A stretch of 64,000 nucleotides of DNA from Streptococcus infantis ATCC 700779 (GCF_000187465.1 NZ_GL732439.1:1260632-1324631), one strand, 5' to 3'; counted from the first letter of the stretch, positions 1 through 9,221 are shown. Program-made: numbers and translations. Notes: generated by a model from the letters alone, not told the origin.

Positions 1-565
1 CTGCATAACCTTCCAAACATCCATTATGGAAAGGACAAACACCTTTAAATTCTTTTTCAATATCCATTGGGTGTCTAGCCACATAATAATGACCCATCTC
101 AGGGTGACCAACACCGCCAATAAACTCGCCACGTTGGATAACACCTGCACCGATACCTGTACCGATTGTGTAGTAAACCAAGTTTTCGATACGACCGCCG
201 GCATTATTACGAGCAACAACTTCACCGTAGGCAGAACTATTTACGTCTGTTGTGAAGTACATTGGCACGTTTAGAGCGCGACGAAGAGCACCAAGCAAGT
301 CTACATTTGCCCAGTTAGGTTTTGGAGTTGTTGTGATAAATCCGTAAGTTTTTGAGTTTTTATCGATATCGATTGGACCAAATGAACCAATGGCAAGTCC
401 TGCAAGATTGTCGAATTTCGAGAAGAACTCAATGGTTTTATCGATTGTTTCAATAGGTGTTGTTGTAGGAAATTGTACCTTTTCTACAACATTATAGTTT
501 TCATCTCCGACAGCACAGACAAATTTTGTACCGCCTGCTTCCAAACTTCCGTATAGTTTTGTCAT
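1..565 (-). CDS. scrK: Fructokinase, ROK family (C-terminus beyond window)
   Basis: Cytoplasmic sugar kinase that phosphorylates the fructose released from sucrose-6-phosphate, giving fructose-6-phosphate. The first 188 residues are present. They begin MTKLYGSLEAGG with a glycine-rich phosphate loop (EAGGTK), then the ROK glycine motif IGTGIGAG, then GHPEMGHYYV, and end in the zinc-site segment CPFHNGCLEG typical of ROK kinases. The start is supported by a purine-rich ribosome site (AAGAGGTT) just upstream. It lies downstream of the sucrose PTS gene scrA on the same strand, but a hairpin terminator separates them, so it may have partly independent expression. Only the C-terminal part is cut by the window edge; no defect is seen. 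Confidence 0.93.
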   Translation of the reverse strand, partial: MTKLYGSLEAGGTKFVCAVGDENYNVVEKVQFPTTTPIETIDKTIEFFSKFDNLAGLAIGSFGPIDIDKNSKTYGFITTTPKPNWANVDLLGALRRALNVPMYFTTDVNSSAYGEVVARNNAGGRIENLVYYTIGTGIGAGVIQRGEFIGGVGHPEMGHYYVARHPMDIEKEFKGVCPFHNGCLEGYA

Positions 566-664
566 GATAAACCTCTTGTATTTATTTTCTCTATTATAGC
601 ATATTTCCAGACTGAAAATTGCTCAATATTTTAGATTTTCCTCTGTAAATTTTACCATTCAATC

Positions 665-697
665 AAAAACGAACAAACATGACATTTGTTCGTTTTT
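665..697 (-). terminator. Intrinsic terminator between scrA and scrK
   Basis: A 13-bp inverted repeat (arms at 665-677 and 685-697, loop CATGACA) ends in a run of T on the minus strand. It lies just after the scrA stop codon, so it should end or attenuate scrA transcription before scrK. Confidence 0.8.
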
Positions 698-704
698 TGA
701 TTTA

Positions 705-2597
705 TTAAGCTTTAACTTCAATGACTGCGTCACCCTTAGCAACTGATCCAGAAGCAACTGGATTTACTGAAGCAAAGTCTGCAGTGTTTGTTACGATAAC
801 CATAGTAGTGTTATCCAGACCTGCAGCAGCAATCTTAGCTGAGTCAAATGTTCCAAGAACATCTCCAGCTTTAACCTTGTCACCTTGGGCAACTTTATGG
901 TTGAAGCCTTCACCGTTCATTGAAACAGTGTCGATACCAACGTGGATCAAGATTTCAGCACCGTTAGCAGTTCTTAGGCCATATGCATGTCCTGTTGGGA
1001 AGACAATTGTCACTTCAGCATCAGCTGGTGCGTAAACAACATCTTCACTTGGTTTTACAGCGATACCTTGTCCCATAGCTCCACTTGAGAATACTGGATC
1101 ATTCACATTTGAAAGAGCAACAACGTCACCAACGATTGGTGTTTGGATTGTACCTTCGCTAGGTGAAGCAATAGTACCAGTTACTGCTTCTTCTGTTAAA
1201 CGGTCAGTTTCAGCTTCAGAAATTGCTCCTGCAACCTCTTCTACTTCATCTTCGTAACCAAACATGTAAGTAAGAGCAAAACCAAGTGCAAATGATACAG
1301 CTACCATAAGAAGATATTGTAGAAGTTGTCCATTACCAACATAAAGAGAAGTTCCAGGAATGATAGTAATACCCATACCAGTACCAGCAAGTCCAAGGAT
1401 AGATGCCAATCCACCACCAATAGCACCAGCAATCAATGAAAGGAAGAATGGTTTACGGTAACGCAAGTTTACCCCGAAGATAGCAGGCTCAGTAATACCA
1501 AGGAAGGCAGAAAGAGCAGCAGGGAAAGCCAAAGCTTTCAATTTAGGATTTTTAGTTTTCACACCAACGGCTACAGTTGCAGCACCTTGAGCAGTCATAG
1601 CAGCTGTAATAATAGCATTAAACGGATTAGCTCCTGCAGCTACTAGTTTAGCTTCTAAGAAGTTGAAGATATGGTGAACACCAGATACAACGATTACTTG
1701 GTGAACTCCACCAATCAAGAATCCTCCAAGTCCAAATGGCAAATGTAGGATGGCTTGAGTACCTGCTAAAATGTACTCCTCAACTACGTGGAAGATTGGT
1801 CCAATAAGGAAGAGTCCGAGAATTGACATTACTAAAAGTGTTACGAATGGTGTTACCAAAAGATCCAAAACTTCTGGAACCACTTTACGAACAGCTTTTT
1901 CAAATTTAGCTCCGACAACCCCGATGATGAAGGCTGGAAGAACGGACCCTTGCAAACCAACAACTGGAATAAAGCCAAAGAAAATAGTTGGAGTTACGTC
2001 CCCACCAGAAGCTACAACCCAGGCATTTGGTAATTGACCTGCAATTAGCATCATACCAAGAACAATACCGATTGTTTGATTACCACCAAATACACGGAAG
2101 GTAGACCAAACAACCAGAGCTGGCAATACAATAAAAGCTGTATCCGTTAAAATCTGTGAGTAAACATTTAAATCATTAGGAAGTGTGTATCCAAGCGAAG
2201 CCAAAAAACCACGAAGTCCCATAAAAAGACCAGTTGCTACGATTGCTGGAATGATTGGAACGAAGACGTCACCGAAAGTACGGATGGCACGTTGGAACCA
2301 ATTCCCTTGTTTAGCAGCTTCTGCTTTCATATCTTCTTTAGAAGATGTTGGCAAACCAAGAGCTACGACTTCATCGTACATCTTGTTTACTGTACCAGTA
2401 CCAAAGATGATTTGGTATTGACCTGAGTTAAAGAAAGCACCTTGAACTTTTTCCAAGTTCTCGATAGCATCCTTATTAATTTTCGCTTCATCTTTTACCA
2501 TCACACGGAGGCGAGTCGCACAGTGAGCTACACTGTTGACGTTCTCACGTCCACCCAAGGCTTCGATGACTTTTTTTGCAATTTCTGTATTGGTCAT
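705..2597 (-). CDS. scrA: Sucrose-specific PTS enzyme IIBCA
   Basis: Membrane permease of the phosphotransferase system; imports sucrose and phosphorylates it to sucrose-6-phosphate. The domains run IIB, IIC, IIA in one 630-residue chain. The IIB phosphocysteine is Cys26 (SVAHCATRLR), several hydrophobic IIC segments follow (about residues 110-460), and the C-terminal glucose-type IIA has its phospho-histidine near residue 552 (EILIHVGIDTV). The start MTNTEIAKK at 2597 was chosen because AAGGAGAT lies at the right distance; the reading frame stays open 28 codons further but without a ribosome site, and that stretch covers the promoter. It is divergent from scrB-scrR and shares their control region. 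The product feeds ScrB. Confidence 0.95.
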   Translation of the reverse strand: MTNTEIAKKVIEALGGRENVNSVAHCATRLRVMVKDEAKINKDAIENLEKVQGAFFNSGQYQIIFGTGTVNKMYDEVVALGLPTSSKEDMKAEAAKQGNWFQRAIRTFGDVFVPIIPAIVATGLFMGLRGFLASLGYTLPNDLNVYSQILTDTAFIVLPALVVWSTFRVFGGNQTIGIVLGMMLIAGQLPNAWVVASGGDVTPTIFFGFIPVVGLQGSVLPAFIIGVVGAKFEKAVRKVVPEVLDLLVTPFVTLLVMSILGLFLIGPIFHVVEEYILAGTQAILHLPFGLGGFLIGGVHQVIVVSGVHHIFNFLEAKLVAAGANPFNAIITAAMTAQGAATVAVGVKTKNPKLKALAFPAALSAFLGITEPAIFGVNLRYRKPFFLSLIAGAIGGGLASILGLAGTGMGITIIPGTSLYVGNGQLLQYLLMVAVSFALGFALTYMFGYEDEVEEVAGAISEAETDRLTEEAVTGTIASPSEGTIQTPIVGDVVALSNVNDPVFSSGAMGQGIAVKPSEDVVYAPADAEVTIVFPTGHAYGLRTANGAEILIHVGIDTVSMNGEGFNHKVAQGDKVKAGDVLGTFDSAKIAAAGLDNTTMVIVTNTADFASVNPVASGSVAKGDAVIEVKA

Positions 2598-2664
2598 TTG
2601 CAAAAATCTCCTTATAAAAAAATTTGTTCTTGTTTGAAAGCGATTTATTCGCCCTACGAGTATT

Positions 2665-2702
2665 ATTTTATCATCTTTCAAAAATATGTCAAGCGTTTTG
2701 CA
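2665..2702 (-). promoter_or_regulatory. scrA promoter with overlapping operator
   Basis: The minus strand carries TTGACA (2687-2692), a 16-base spacer and TAAAAT (2665-2670). The dyad TGTCAA-GCGT-TTTGCA (2687-2702, plus-strand reading) covers the -35 box. Its spacing equals the dyad in front of scrB, so it is a likely ScrR operator; the CG centre also resembles a catabolite (cre) site. Confidence 0.7.
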
Positions 2703-2857
2703 GAAAAAGTTTTTTGATTGTTAAAATTTTTGATAGTTTTTGCTACTTTTTTGATAAAATTCTCTCAAAAACGCCTGTCCCTACGTGTTTTTATGTGTAT
2801 TTTTTTAAAAACTTTCACATTTTCATTGATTTTCATAAAAATAGGCTCCTAAATATC

Positions 2858-2896
2858 TGTCAATCGTTTGACATTTTTTTCTTAATTTTATGATAA
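2858..2896 (+). promoter_or_regulatory. scrB promoter with ScrR-type operator
   Basis: The palindrome TGTCAA-TCGT-TTGACA (2858-2873) ends in a perfect -35 TTGACA (2868-2873). A -10-like TATGAT/TGATAA lies at 2889-2896. A repressor bound here would block RNA polymerase directly. A second CG-centred site, GGAAACGTTTAC, follows at about 2916-2927 and could be a weak cre element. Confidence 0.65.
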
Positions 2897-2961
2897 AAGA
2901 CTTGCTTTTTTATAAGGAAACGTTTACTATAAAGATAGTAGAATTTATGGAGGGAATATAA

Positions 2962-4416
2962 ATGGAATGGACTACCGAGCGTCGTTATAGACGCTATGAA
3001 GATTGGACACAAGAAGAAAGAAAAGAAATCCAAGAAAAGATGGCACAATCCCCATGGCACGTCAGCTATCACATTGAGCCAAAAGAAGGACTCCTTAATG
3101 ATCCAAATGGTTTTTCTTACTTCGATGGCAAATGGATTGTTTTTTACCAAAATTTCCCCTTTGGTGCAGCTCACGGTTTGAAATCTTGGGTTCAGCTTGA
3201 AAGCGACGACTTGGTTCACTTTACTGAAACAGGTGTAAAAATATTACCTGATACTCCTCTGGATAGCCACGGTGCTTACTCTGGATCTGCCATGCAGTTT
3301 GGCGATAACTTGTTCCTATTTTATACAGGTAATGTTCGTGATGAAAATTGGATTCGCCATCCTTACCAGATTGGTGCCTTAGTGGACAAGGATGGAAAGA
3401 TTGAAAAGATTGATAAAATCTTGATTGACCAACCTACTGACGCTACTGACCATTTCCGCGATCCGCAAATTTTTAACTTTAAAGGACAATACTACGCCAT
3501 CGTTGGTGGACAGGACTTGGAGAAAAAAGGATTTATCCGTCTCTACAAGGCTGTAGACAACGACTACACAAACTGGCAAGAAGTTGGTAATTTGGACTTC
3601 AACAATGACCGCACTGCCTATATGATGGAGTGCCCAAATCTAGTCTTTGTCGGAGAACAGCCTGTCCTTCTTTACTGCCCACAAGGTTTGGATAAAAAGG
3701 TTCTTGACTATGACAACATTTATCCAAATATGTATAAAATCGGCGCTTCCTTTGACCCAGAAAATGCGCGCATGGTAGATGTGTCTGAACTACACAATCT
3801 TGATTATGGATTTGAAGCCTATGCTACTCAAGCCTTTAACGCTCCTGATGGACGTGCCCTAGCAGTCAGCTGGCTTGGGTTACCAGATGTTTCTTATCCA
3901 TCTGACCGTTTCGATCATCAAGGAACCTTCTCATTAGTCAAGGAACTTACAATCAAAGATGGAAAACTCTATCAGTATCCTGTAGCTGCTATCAAAGAAC
4001 TCCGTGCTTCAAAAGAGGAATTTTCAAATCGTTCTGAAACTAAGAACACCTACGAACTTGAACTAAACTTAGAGGCTAATAGCCAAAGTGAAATCGTCCT
4101 TCTTGCTGATAAAGACGGCAAGGCGCTATCTATCAATTTTGACCTTGTCAATGGCCAAGTTACTGTTGACCGCAGTCAAGCAGGTGAGCAATATGCTCAA
4201 GAATTTGGAACTACTCGCTCTTGCTCAGTTACTAATCAAGCAACTACTGTCAATATCTTCATCGACAACTCAGTCTTTGAAATTTTTATCAATAAAGGAG
4301 AAAAGGTATTTTCTGGTCGTGTCTTCCCTCATGCGGATCAAAATGGAATCTTCATTAAATCTGGAAACCCAACTGGAACATACTACGAATTAGAATATGG
4401 TCGCAAAACTAACTGA
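2962..4416 (+). CDS. scrB: Sucrose-6-phosphate hydrolase (GH32)
   Basis: Splits intracellular sucrose-6-phosphate into glucose-6-phosphate and fructose. At 484 residues it is normal for the family. The three GH32 catalytic blocks are intact: LLNDPNGF with nucleophile Asp47, FRDPQIF with Asp167, and MMECPNLV with acid/base Glu223. The N-terminal two thirds form the five-bladed propeller, and the end (about 340-484) is the beta-sandwich domain. The ATG follows ATGGAGGG. Its last 20 bases overlap the start of scrR, so the two genes form one transcript with likely translational coupling. Confidence 0.95.
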   Translation: MEWTTERRYRRYEDWTQEERKEIQEKMAQSPWHVSYHIEPKEGLLNDPNGFSYFDGKWIVFYQNFPFGAAHGLKSWVQLESDDLVHFTETGVKILPDTPLDSHGAYSGSAMQFGDNLFLFYTGNVRDENWIRHPYQIGALVDKDGKIEKIDKILIDQPTDATDHFRDPQIFNFKGQYYAIVGGQDLEKKGFIRLYKAVDNDYTNWQEVGNLDFNNDRTAYMMECPNLVFVGEQPVLLYCPQGLDKKVLDYDNIYPNMYKIGASFDPENARMVDVSELHNLDYGFEAYATQAFNAPDGRALAVSWLGLPDVSYPSDRFDHQGTFSLVKELTIKDGKLYQYPVAAIKELRASKEEFSNRSETKNTYELELNLEANSQSEIVLLADKDGKALSINFDLVNGQVTVDRSQAGEQYAQEFGTTRSCSVTNQATTVNIFIDNSVFEIFINKGEKVFSGRVFPHADQNGIFIKSGNPTGTYYELEYGRKTN

Positions 4417-5362
4417 TGTCGCAAAATTAGCTGGCGTCAGCCCTACTACTGTTTCACGTGTTATCAACAAAAAGGGGTATCTGTCAGAAAAAACCATTCA
4501 AAAGGTTAATGATGCTATGCGTGAGCTGGGCTATAAACCCAACAACCTAGCTCGCAGTCTTCAAGGTAAATCTGCCAAGTTAATCGGTTTGATTTTCCCT
4601 AAAATCAGCCATGTTTTCTATGCTGAATTGATTGACAAATTGGAACACGAACTCTTCAAAAAAGGTTACAAGACTATCATATGTAATAGTGAGCATGATT
4701 CAGAAAAAGAACGTGAATACATCGAAATGTTAGAAGCCAACCAGGTGGACGGCATCATTTCGGGAAGTCATAACCTTGGGATTGAGGATTACAATCGCGT
4801 AACCGCTCCGATCATTTCATTTGACCGTAACCTATCACCAGACATACCTGTCGTTTCTTCTGACAACTATGCTGGTGGTGTCCTAGCCGCTCAGACTCTG
4901 GCTAAAACTGGAGCCAAATCTATTATCATGATTACAGGAAATGACAATTCCAATTCACCAACTGGACTTCGTCATGCTGGTTTTGCTTCAATCTTACCAA
5001 AGGCTCCTATTATCAATGTTTCCAGTGACTTTTCACCCCTTCGAAAAGAAATGGAAATTAAAAATATCTTGACCAAACAAAAACCAGATGCTATTTTCGC
5101 CTCTGATGATTTGACTGCTATTTTGGTTATTAAGATTGCCCAGGAACTTGGTATCTCTGTGCCTGAACAACTCAAGGTGATCGGATATGACGGGACTTAT
5201 TTCATTGAGAATTTCTATCCTCACCTCACTACCATTAAACAACCTATGGAAGAAATTGCTCGCCTGACAGTTGATTTGCTACTGCAAAAAATTGAAGGCA
5301 AAGAGGTTGCTACTACTGGTTATTTCTTGCCAGTTAGTCTCTTACCAGGTAAAAGTATTTAA
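4397..5362 (+). CDS. scrR: Sucrose operon repressor, LacI family
   Basis: DNA-binding repressor of the sucrose genes. Residues 1-25 hold the LacI helix-turn-helix and hinge (KLTDVAKLAGVSPTTVSRVI), followed by a periplasmic-binding-protein-like sugar-binding core through residue 321. The start overlaps the end of scrB by 20 bases in another frame, so its ribosome site lies inside scrB coding sequence. It probably binds the dyads over the scrA and scrB -35 boxes, with release by a sugar phosphate or fructose; the inducer is not visible here. A terminator follows at once. Confidence 0.93.
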   Translation: MVAKLTDVAKLAGVSPTTVSRVINKKGYLSEKTIQKVNDAMRELGYKPNNLARSLQGKSAKLIGLIFPKISHVFYAELIDKLEHELFKKGYKTIICNSEHDSEKEREYIEMLEANQVDGIISGSHNLGIEDYNRVTAPIISFDRNLSPDIPVVSSDNYAGGVLAAQTLAKTGAKSIIMITGNDNSNSPTGLRHAGFASILPKAPIINVSSDFSPLRKEMEIKNILTKQKPDAIFASDDLTAILVIKIAQELGISVPEQLKVIGYDGTYFIENFYPHLTTIKQPMEEIARLTVDLLLQKIEGKEVATTGYFLPVSLLPGKSI

Positions 5363-5368
5363 GCACAA

Positions 5369-5402
5369 GAAAACTCAGACTGAATTCGTCTGAGTTTTTT
5401 TC
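5369..5402 (+). terminator. Terminator between convergent scrR and mvaA
   Basis: Ten-bp stem (5371-5380 with 5388-5397, loop TGAATTC) followed by T7. It is A-rich on the other side, so it can serve both strands. Confidence 0.85.
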
Positions 5403-6677
5403 TTATGATCTAAATTTTTTCAAGAGTGTTTGGGCTTTTTCTAAATTAAAGGTTTTTTCAGCAATCAAGCTTTCTACCAACTTAGGCACTTCAGCCTCTG
5501 TGGCTCCTGCAAGGAGGGCCAGTGACTTCGCTTGAAGTTTCATGTGTCCATGCTGAATTCCTGTGCTGACAAGAGCTTTAAGAGCGGCAAAGTTTTGTGC
5601 AAGACCAATTGACACGATAATTTGAGCCAATTCCTTAGCTGATGGATGACCTAGCAACTCATTGCTGAGAACTACACGAGGATTAAGACCAATTGATCCA
5701 CCCTTGGTAGCAACTGGCATCGGCATAGTCATCTCTCCTATTAGCTCTTCTGTTTCCAAATCCATCGTCCAACGACTGAGACCTCGATAAACACCATCAT
5801 GACTGGCATAGGCATGCGCTCCTGCTTCGATGGCACGCCAATCATTTCCTGTCGCAATCAAGAGAGCATCGATCCCATTAAATATTCCCTTATTGTGAGT
5901 AGCTGCTCGATAAGGATCTGCTTGAGCAAACTGGCTGGCTAAAACCATTTTTTCAGCTAGTTCACGCGCTTCATCCTTCTGGCGACTCAAATAACGAAAG
6001 GCAATCCGACAAGTTGCAGTTACTAGAGAATCTGTTGCGTAGTTGGATAGAATTCCCATTAAACTTTGCCCTTGACTTAAAGCCTCTAGACTTGGTTTTA
6101 AAGCTTCAAGCATGGTATTGAGCATATTAGCTCCCATGGCTTCCTGAGTATCCACATGGAGATAAACCACTAAAAAGTCAGCGTCACCAGAAATTTTCTC
6201 AACTGTTAGCCCTCTGGCTCCACCACCACGTTTGACAATAGATGGATAGGCTTGGTTTGCTTGTTCGAGTAGCTCTGCTTTCTGACTCAAAATAGCCTGG
6301 CATGCTTTATCCCTATCTGGAACCTGATAAAGAGCTACCTGACCAATCATTTGACGTTGATGAACCTGAGCAGTAAAACCACCCGCACGTTTGATAATCT
6401 TACTAGCAAAACTAGCTGCAGCAACGACAGATGGCTCTTCGGTCACATAAGGAACTGTGTACTCTTGACCATTTACCAACACTTCTGGCACTACTGAGTA
6501 GGGTAGTGAGAAAGTCCCCACTACATTTTCACTCAGTTGGTCCGCAACTGCTATACTAAGATTTTCATTTTGCTCAAGACTTTCTTGGGCTTCCATAGAA
6601 GTAAGCGCCTGAGACTTAACGAACTCAAGGCGCTCTTGAATTGATTTTTTAGCAAATCCATTCCAATTTTTTTTCAT
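5403..6677 (-). CDS. mvaA: Hydroxymethylglutaryl-CoA reductase, class II
   Basis: Second mevalonate-pathway enzyme in isoprenoid (undecaprenyl, quinone) supply; reduces HMG-CoA to mevalonate. The 424-residue length fits class II bacterial reductases. Visible family blocks are ENVVGTFSLPYSV with the catalytic Glu, THNKGIFNGIDAL with the catalytic Lys, and the C-terminal GHMKLQAKSLALLAG with the catalytic His. The start codon shares one base with the mvaS stop (TAATG), so translation is coupled to mvaS. Streptococci use the mevalonate route, and mvaS-mvaA pairing is standard in low-GC Gram-positives. Confidence 0.94.
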   Translation of the reverse strand: MKKNWNGFAKKSIQERLEFVKSQALTSMEAQESLEQNENLSIAVADQLSENVVGTFSLPYSVVPEVLVNGQEYTVPYVTEEPSVVAAASFASKIIKRAGGFTAQVHQRQMIGQVALYQVPDRDKACQAILSQKAELLEQANQAYPSIVKRGGGARGLTVEKISGDADFLVVYLHVDTQEAMGANMLNTMLEALKPSLEALSQGQSLMGILSNYATDSLVTATCRIAFRYLSRQKDEARELAEKMVLASQFAQADPYRAATHNKGIFNGIDALLIATGNDWRAIEAGAHAYASHDGVYRGLSRWTMDLETEELIGEMTMPMPVATKGGSIGLNPRVVLSNELLGHPSAKELAQIIVSIGLAQNFAALKALVSTGIQHGHMKLQAKSLALLAGATEAEVPKLVESLIAEKTFNLEKAQTLLKKFRS

Positions 6678-7849
6678 TATTTTTCAACCTTGCTGTAGCG
6701 ACGTTGGTGTTCTACAATCTCAACCAGAGCATAGTCCTGTCCTTCATAGCCTGACATGGTTGCAGAACCGGACTCATCCAAGTTTGCTTCCTCAAAGAAG
6801 ATTCGTTCATAATCAGCTACGCTCAATGCTTGACGCTGGTCTAGCAATTCTAAGCGATTTTTCTGCAATTGCTGTTCATAGCCTTCAACCAATTCTACAC
6901 TAAAGAACTCAGATACAGCACCACTTCCGTAGCTATAGAGAGCTAGCTTGTCCCCTGCTTTGAGACTATCAGAATTTTCGAGAAGAGATAAGAGTCCTAA
7001 AAAGAGTGAACCTGTATAGATATTTCCAACCTTTTGGCTGTAAATAATGGACTCATCAAAGTGTTTTTGAAGTAAATCTTTTTTCTCTTGGGGTAGAGAT
7101 TTATCAAGAATTTTTTTCAATCCCTTGAGAGCTAGCTTTGGATATGGCAAATGGAAACAAATAGCTTCAAAATCATTCAAGTCGCAATCATAACGCTTTT
7201 GGTACTCTTCCCAAGTCGTTTTTAAGCTATCCAAATACTGCTGTGTTGAGTAGACTCCATTTACAAATGGTGTCGTTGAATAATTTGGACGCCAAAAGTC
7301 CATGATATCACGAGTCTGCGCAACGTTATCGTTGTTGAAGACCATAACACGTGGATTTTGACTAATCAACATAGCAACACAACCTGCTCCTTGAGTTGGT
7401 TCCCCAGGAGTTTCGACACCATATTTTGCAATATCACTAGCTAGTACCAAGACTTTTGATTTAGGAGAATTTTCTACGTGTAACTTAGCATAGTGAAGGG
7501 CCGCAGTTGCACCATAGCAAGCTTCTTTGATTTCAAAACTACGAGCAAAAGGTTGAATTCCAAGTAGACCGTGTACAAAAACCGCAGCCGCCTTACTTTG
7601 ATCGACTCCAGATTCTGTCGCTACGATAACCATATCAATCTCTTGCTTCTCTTCTTCAGTCAGAATAGAATCTCCTGCACTGGCAGCCAAGGTCACAATA
7701 TCCTCTGTTAAAGGAGCAATACTCAATTCTTTTAAAAGGAGTCCTTTACTCAATTTTTCAGGATCAGTTCCTCGAGCTTCTGCTAAATCTTGTAATTTCA
7801 AAACGTATTGACTGGTCGCAAAACCAATCTTATCAATACCGATTTTCAT
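6677..7849 (-). CDS. mvaS: Hydroxymethylglutaryl-CoA synthase
   Basis: Condenses acetyl-CoA with acetoacetyl-CoA to HMG-CoA, the entry to the mevalonate pathway. It is a thiolase-fold protein of 390 residues. Catalytic residues are visible: Glu in VATESGVDQSK, the nucleophilic Cys in EIKEACYGATAAL, and His in CFHLPYPKLALKG. The start MKIGIDKIGF was chosen because TAGAGGTAA lies directly upstream; seven further in-frame codons upstream have no ribosome site. It is first gene of a two-gene operon with mvaA, one-base overlap. The upstream gap holds two terminators of the preceding thrE genes, so mvaS must have its own promoter. Confidence 0.94.
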   Translation of the reverse strand: MKIGIDKIGFATSQYVLKLQDLAEARGTDPEKLSKGLLLKELSIAPLTEDIVTLAASAGDSILTEEEKQEIDMVIVATESGVDQSKAAAVFVHGLLGIQPFARSFEIKEACYGATAALHYAKLHVENSPKSKVLVLASDIAKYGVETPGEPTQGAGCVAMLISQNPRVMVFNNDNVAQTRDIMDFWRPNYSTTPFVNGVYSTQQYLDSLKTTWEEYQKRYDCDLNDFEAICFHLPYPKLALKGLKKILDKSLPQEKKDLLQKHFDESIIYSQKVGNIYTGSLFLGLLSLLENSDSLKAGDKLALYSYGSGAVSEFFSVELVEGYEQQLQKNRLELLDQRQALSVADYERIFFEEANLDESGSATMSGYEGQDYALVEIVEHQRRYSKVEK

Positions 7850-7924
7850 ATTTACCTCTATTTTTATCATTCATTGTAAAAATTCGTTCACCTCTATTTT
7901 ATCATAATTGAGGTCAAATGAGCG

Positions 7925-7952
7925 AAAAAAGACTTGATTCCCCAAATCAAGT
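7925..7952 (-). terminator. Second terminator after the thrE pair
   Basis: Eight-bp stem (7932-7939 with 7945-7952) and a T6 tail on the minus strand. It follows another hairpin at 8000-8028, giving two terminators in tandem ahead of mvaS. Confidence 0.75.
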
Positions 7953-7999
7953 TCATTTCTATCGTCGTACTCATGTTCTTTCAACCACTCTACCCACGA

Positions 8000-8028
8000 A
8001 AAAATCGAGACTTAGCTAGCTCGATTCT
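8000..8028 (-). terminator. Terminator overlapping the stop of the small ThrE subunit
   Basis: Stem AATCGAG/CTCGATT (8003-8009 with 8020-8026) with a T-rich tail on the minus strand; the gene's stop codon lies in the loop. Confidence 0.7.
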
Positions 8029-8461
8029 TTTTGAGATAGTGATACAACTTCAGTACAACTGTCCCACTTGCCATTCCTATTGAAATAACAAGGGCCAACA
8101 TCATCACCAACATTGCACTGGCAATGGCGTTTCTATAGTCGCCTGTCACAAAAAATGAAGTCGTTCGATAAGAGAGATACCCTGGTACCAGCGGAGCTAA
8201 AATCGCTAAAGCAAACACAACGGCTGGAGTTTTGTAGAGGATACTCATAATCTGGCTGATACAAGAACCAATTACAGCGGCAATAAAGGTCGCCAAAATA
8301 ACATTGGTTGGCTCCTTGAGTATTAGATAGAGCAGCCAGATTGACATTCCCAAAACTCCACCAGGAATGAGCATAGAACGTTGGACGTTTAAAACGATTA
8401 AAAAAGTGATAATAGCTAGCAGACTAGCTAGAGCCTGCAATAAAAATGTTGTTAGAGTCAT
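8012..8461 (-). CDS. Threonine/serine exporter, small subunit (ThrE_2 type)
   Basis: Integral membrane protein of 149 residues with four to five hydrophobic segments, matching the C-terminal half of ThrE amino acid exporters. In many Firmicutes the exporter is split into this part and a larger ThrE_1-type protein, and the partner lies one base upstream. Together they would export threonine or serine, though substrates of the streptococcal pair are inferred from the family only. The last codons and stop lie inside a terminator hairpin. Confidence 0.8.
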   Translation of the reverse strand: MTLTTFLLQALASLLAIITFLIVLNVQRSMLIPGGVLGMSIWLLYLILKEPTNVILATFIAAVIGSCISQIMSILYKTPAVVFALAILAPLVPGYLSYRTTSFFVTGDYRNAIASAMLVMMLALVISIGMASGTVVLKLYHYLKKNRAS

Positions 8462-8462
8462 A

Positions 8463-9221
8463 TTAATTCATGAGTAAGAGGGCGACAGAGGTGCCTGCCC
8501 CTAAGGCAAGGGTAACCAGCAAGGATTCAAACATCTTGCTCATACCAGAGTTAATGTGATTGGTCATAATATCTCTAACAGCATTAGTCAGAGCAATTCC
8601 CGGTACAAAAGGCATGACCGCACCTGCAATGACCAAATCAGCTGTAGACGGTAAACCAGAATAGCGCGCCCAAAATTGTGCAATCAAACCAAAGACAAGG
8701 GCACCAGCAAAAGCTGTCATAAAGGGAATACGGATAAATTTTTCTACATAAAGAGAACAGGTGAAAGCAAATATGGTTGCCACTCCTGCACCAATGGCAT
8801 CGTAGACATTCCCCCCGAACATGATCGAGAAGAAGGGAGCACTAAGGGTCGCTGCAGCAGTTAGCTGAATATTGGTGTAGGGAGATGCCTTAGCATTTAA
8901 TTGCTTAAGTTGAATAAAGGCTGTCTCCAAATCAAGCTGCCCTGATACAAGCTGCCGTGAAATCTGATTGACATCACACACCTTCTCAATATTATAAGCA
9001 GAGGAGGTTACTCGTTTCATTCGAGAGATATTTGTATTTTCAATGGAGAAAAAAATAGCTGCAGGCATGGCCAAAACATTACAATCCATGATGCCTTGTG
9101 AATGAGCAATTCGAATCATGGTGTCTTCGACACGATAGATTTCAGATCCATTGCGAAGCAGAATTGTTCCTGCTAACATAATGACATCAATGACTGCATT
9201 CAGTTTTTTTGATTCGTCCAT
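8463..9221 (-). CDS. Threonine/serine exporter, large subunit (ThrE_1 / DUF1212 type)
   Basis: Membrane protein of 252 residues. A soluble N-terminal stretch (about 1-110, with the family segment IYRVEDTMIRIAHSQG) precedes five hydrophobic helices, as in the N-terminal half of ThrE. The start MDESKK has an excellent ribosome site (AGGAGGGGA). It forms a two-gene operon with the small subunit one base downstream. Export of threonine/serine is inferred by family; no ligand residues can be named. Confidence 0.8.
   Translation of the reverse strand: MDESKKLNAVIDVIMLAGTILLRNGSEIYRVEDTMIRIAHSQGIMDCNVLAMPAAIFFSIENTNISRMKRVTSSAYNIEKVCDVNQISRQLVSGQLDLETAFIQLKQLNAKASPYTNIQLTAAATLSAPFFSIMFGGNVYDAIGAGVATIFAFTCSLYVEKFIRIPFMTAFAGALVFGLIAQFWARYSGLPSTADLVIAGAVMPFVPGIALTNAVRDIMTNHINSGMSKMFESLLVTLALGAGTSVALLLMN

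Noticed and set aside
2598..2681. N-terminal 28-codon extension of scrA
   Set aside because: It covers the -10 box and operator region; the internal ATG has the proper ribosome site and family start.
2860..3219. 119-codon minus-strand open frame over the scrB start
   Set aside because: It is antisense to scrB and the scr operator, with no family resemblance; a shadow of the coding sequence.
7952..8000. Small gene between mvaS and the thrE pair
   Set aside because: The 162-base gap holds two terminators and a probable promoter, with no open frame of note.
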